A DNA stretch of 64,000 bases from Achromobacter marplatensis (GTDB lineage Bacteria > Pseudomonadota > Gammaproteobacteria > Burkholderiales > Burkholderiaceae_B). Each line of letters starts with the position of its first letter. Positions within the stretch are counted from its first letter, which is position 1. The notes under the pieces are model-generated. The model did not search any database, was not told the DNA's origin, and worked only from the letters and a program-made list of their open reading frames with translations. This document shows positions 63,880 to 64,000 of this stretch, in pieces. The stretch spans positions 62,001-126,000 of the forward strand of contig NZ_NJIG01000010.1 in assembly GCF_002209535.1 (NCBI RefSeq), given 5' to 3'. A program made the position numbers and the translations under genes.

Positions 63880-64000
63880 AGCCGGCCCCTGAACTTTCGC
63901 CAGATTGAAGCCTTCCGCGCCGTGATGCTGACCGGCACCACCACGGGCGCCGCGCAAATGCTGCGCACCACGCAGCCGTCGGTCAGCCGCCTGCTGGCGC
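63871..64000 (+). CDS. LysR family regulator (3' truncated by window edge)
   Basis: Only the first 43 residues are visible: a LysR HTH start ([20 protein letters not shown], then [17 protein letters not shown]). The ATG at 63871 or the one at 63877 is the start. It is divergent from the Bug gene and probably controls it together with the beta-propeller gene. Confidence 0.88.
   Translation, partial: MPMSRPLNFRQIEAFRAVMLTGTTTGAAQMLRTTQPSVSRLLA

Overview
The window looks like chromosomal DNA from a high-GC betaproteobacterium of the family Alcaligenaceae, most likely Achromobacter or a close Bordetella relative. The evidence is a lysine/alanine-repeat histone H1-like protein ending in the Bordetella-type C-terminus, two Bug-family solute receptors, DltA-type and Lrp/LysR/GlxA regulated catabolic genes, and conserved housekeeping gene order. 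There is no phage and no insertion sequence. One small toxin-antitoxin cassette and a few dispersed intergenic repeats are the only mobile-looking DNA.

Layout. 1-2.4 kb: the end of a DltA-like adenylation gene, yggT, and the histone H1-like gene with a 60-bp tandem repeat. 2.8-7.2 kb: nrdAB (class Ia ribonucleotide reductase), with a promoter overlapped by two NrdR boxes. 7.2-11.4 kb: a fused indolepyruvate ferredoxin oxidoreductase, divergent from an Lrp/AsnC regulator. 11.4-14.3 kb: a Bug receptor and an alpha/beta hydrolase, divergent from a LysR regulator. 14.4-18 kb: a small lipoprotein, an MFS transporter, a nested inverted-repeat element and gltX. 18-24 kb: a PatZ-like acetyltransferase, then an ABC importer operon ending in a cysteine hydrolase. 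24.3-28.3 kb: carboxylesterase, darP, pmbA and an orphan DctP-type receptor. 28.5-33.1 kb: a complete branched-chain amino acid ABC importer. 33.4-41.7 kb: rplM-rpsI, argC, a DUF6776-type protein, erpA, anmK, an M23 peptidase, tyrS and a PEBP protein.

41.7-42.7 kb: a higBA-type toxin-antitoxin module bounded by two identical 30-bp terminators. 42.7-48.4 kb: lysE-type exporter, glyA, nrdR, a GlxA-type regulator with an isochorismatase-like hydrolase, and ribD. 48.4-52.2 kb: two translationally coupled lipoprotein genes (DUF3142 and an 836-residue helical-repeat protein) of unknown function. 53.0-57.8 kb: the prkA-yeaH-spoVR stress operon, preceded by about 870 bp without a convincing gene. 57.9-64 kb: tRNA-Ser(GGA), a PhoX phosphatase behind a run of 11-bp PhoB-like repeats, a DsbA-family protein, a beta-propeller-like protein, a second Bug receptor and the start of a LysR gene.

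How the parts work together: NrdR (45.0 kb) very probably represses nrdAB (2.8-7.1 kb) through the paired boxes at 7090-7136, so regulator and target lie in the same window. Several small catabolic modules follow one plan: receptor or enzyme genes facing a divergent regulator, with an inverted repeat in the shared promoter. The least explained parts are the DUF3142/helical-repeat lipoprotein pair, the terminator-flanked higBA cassette and the repeat elements.
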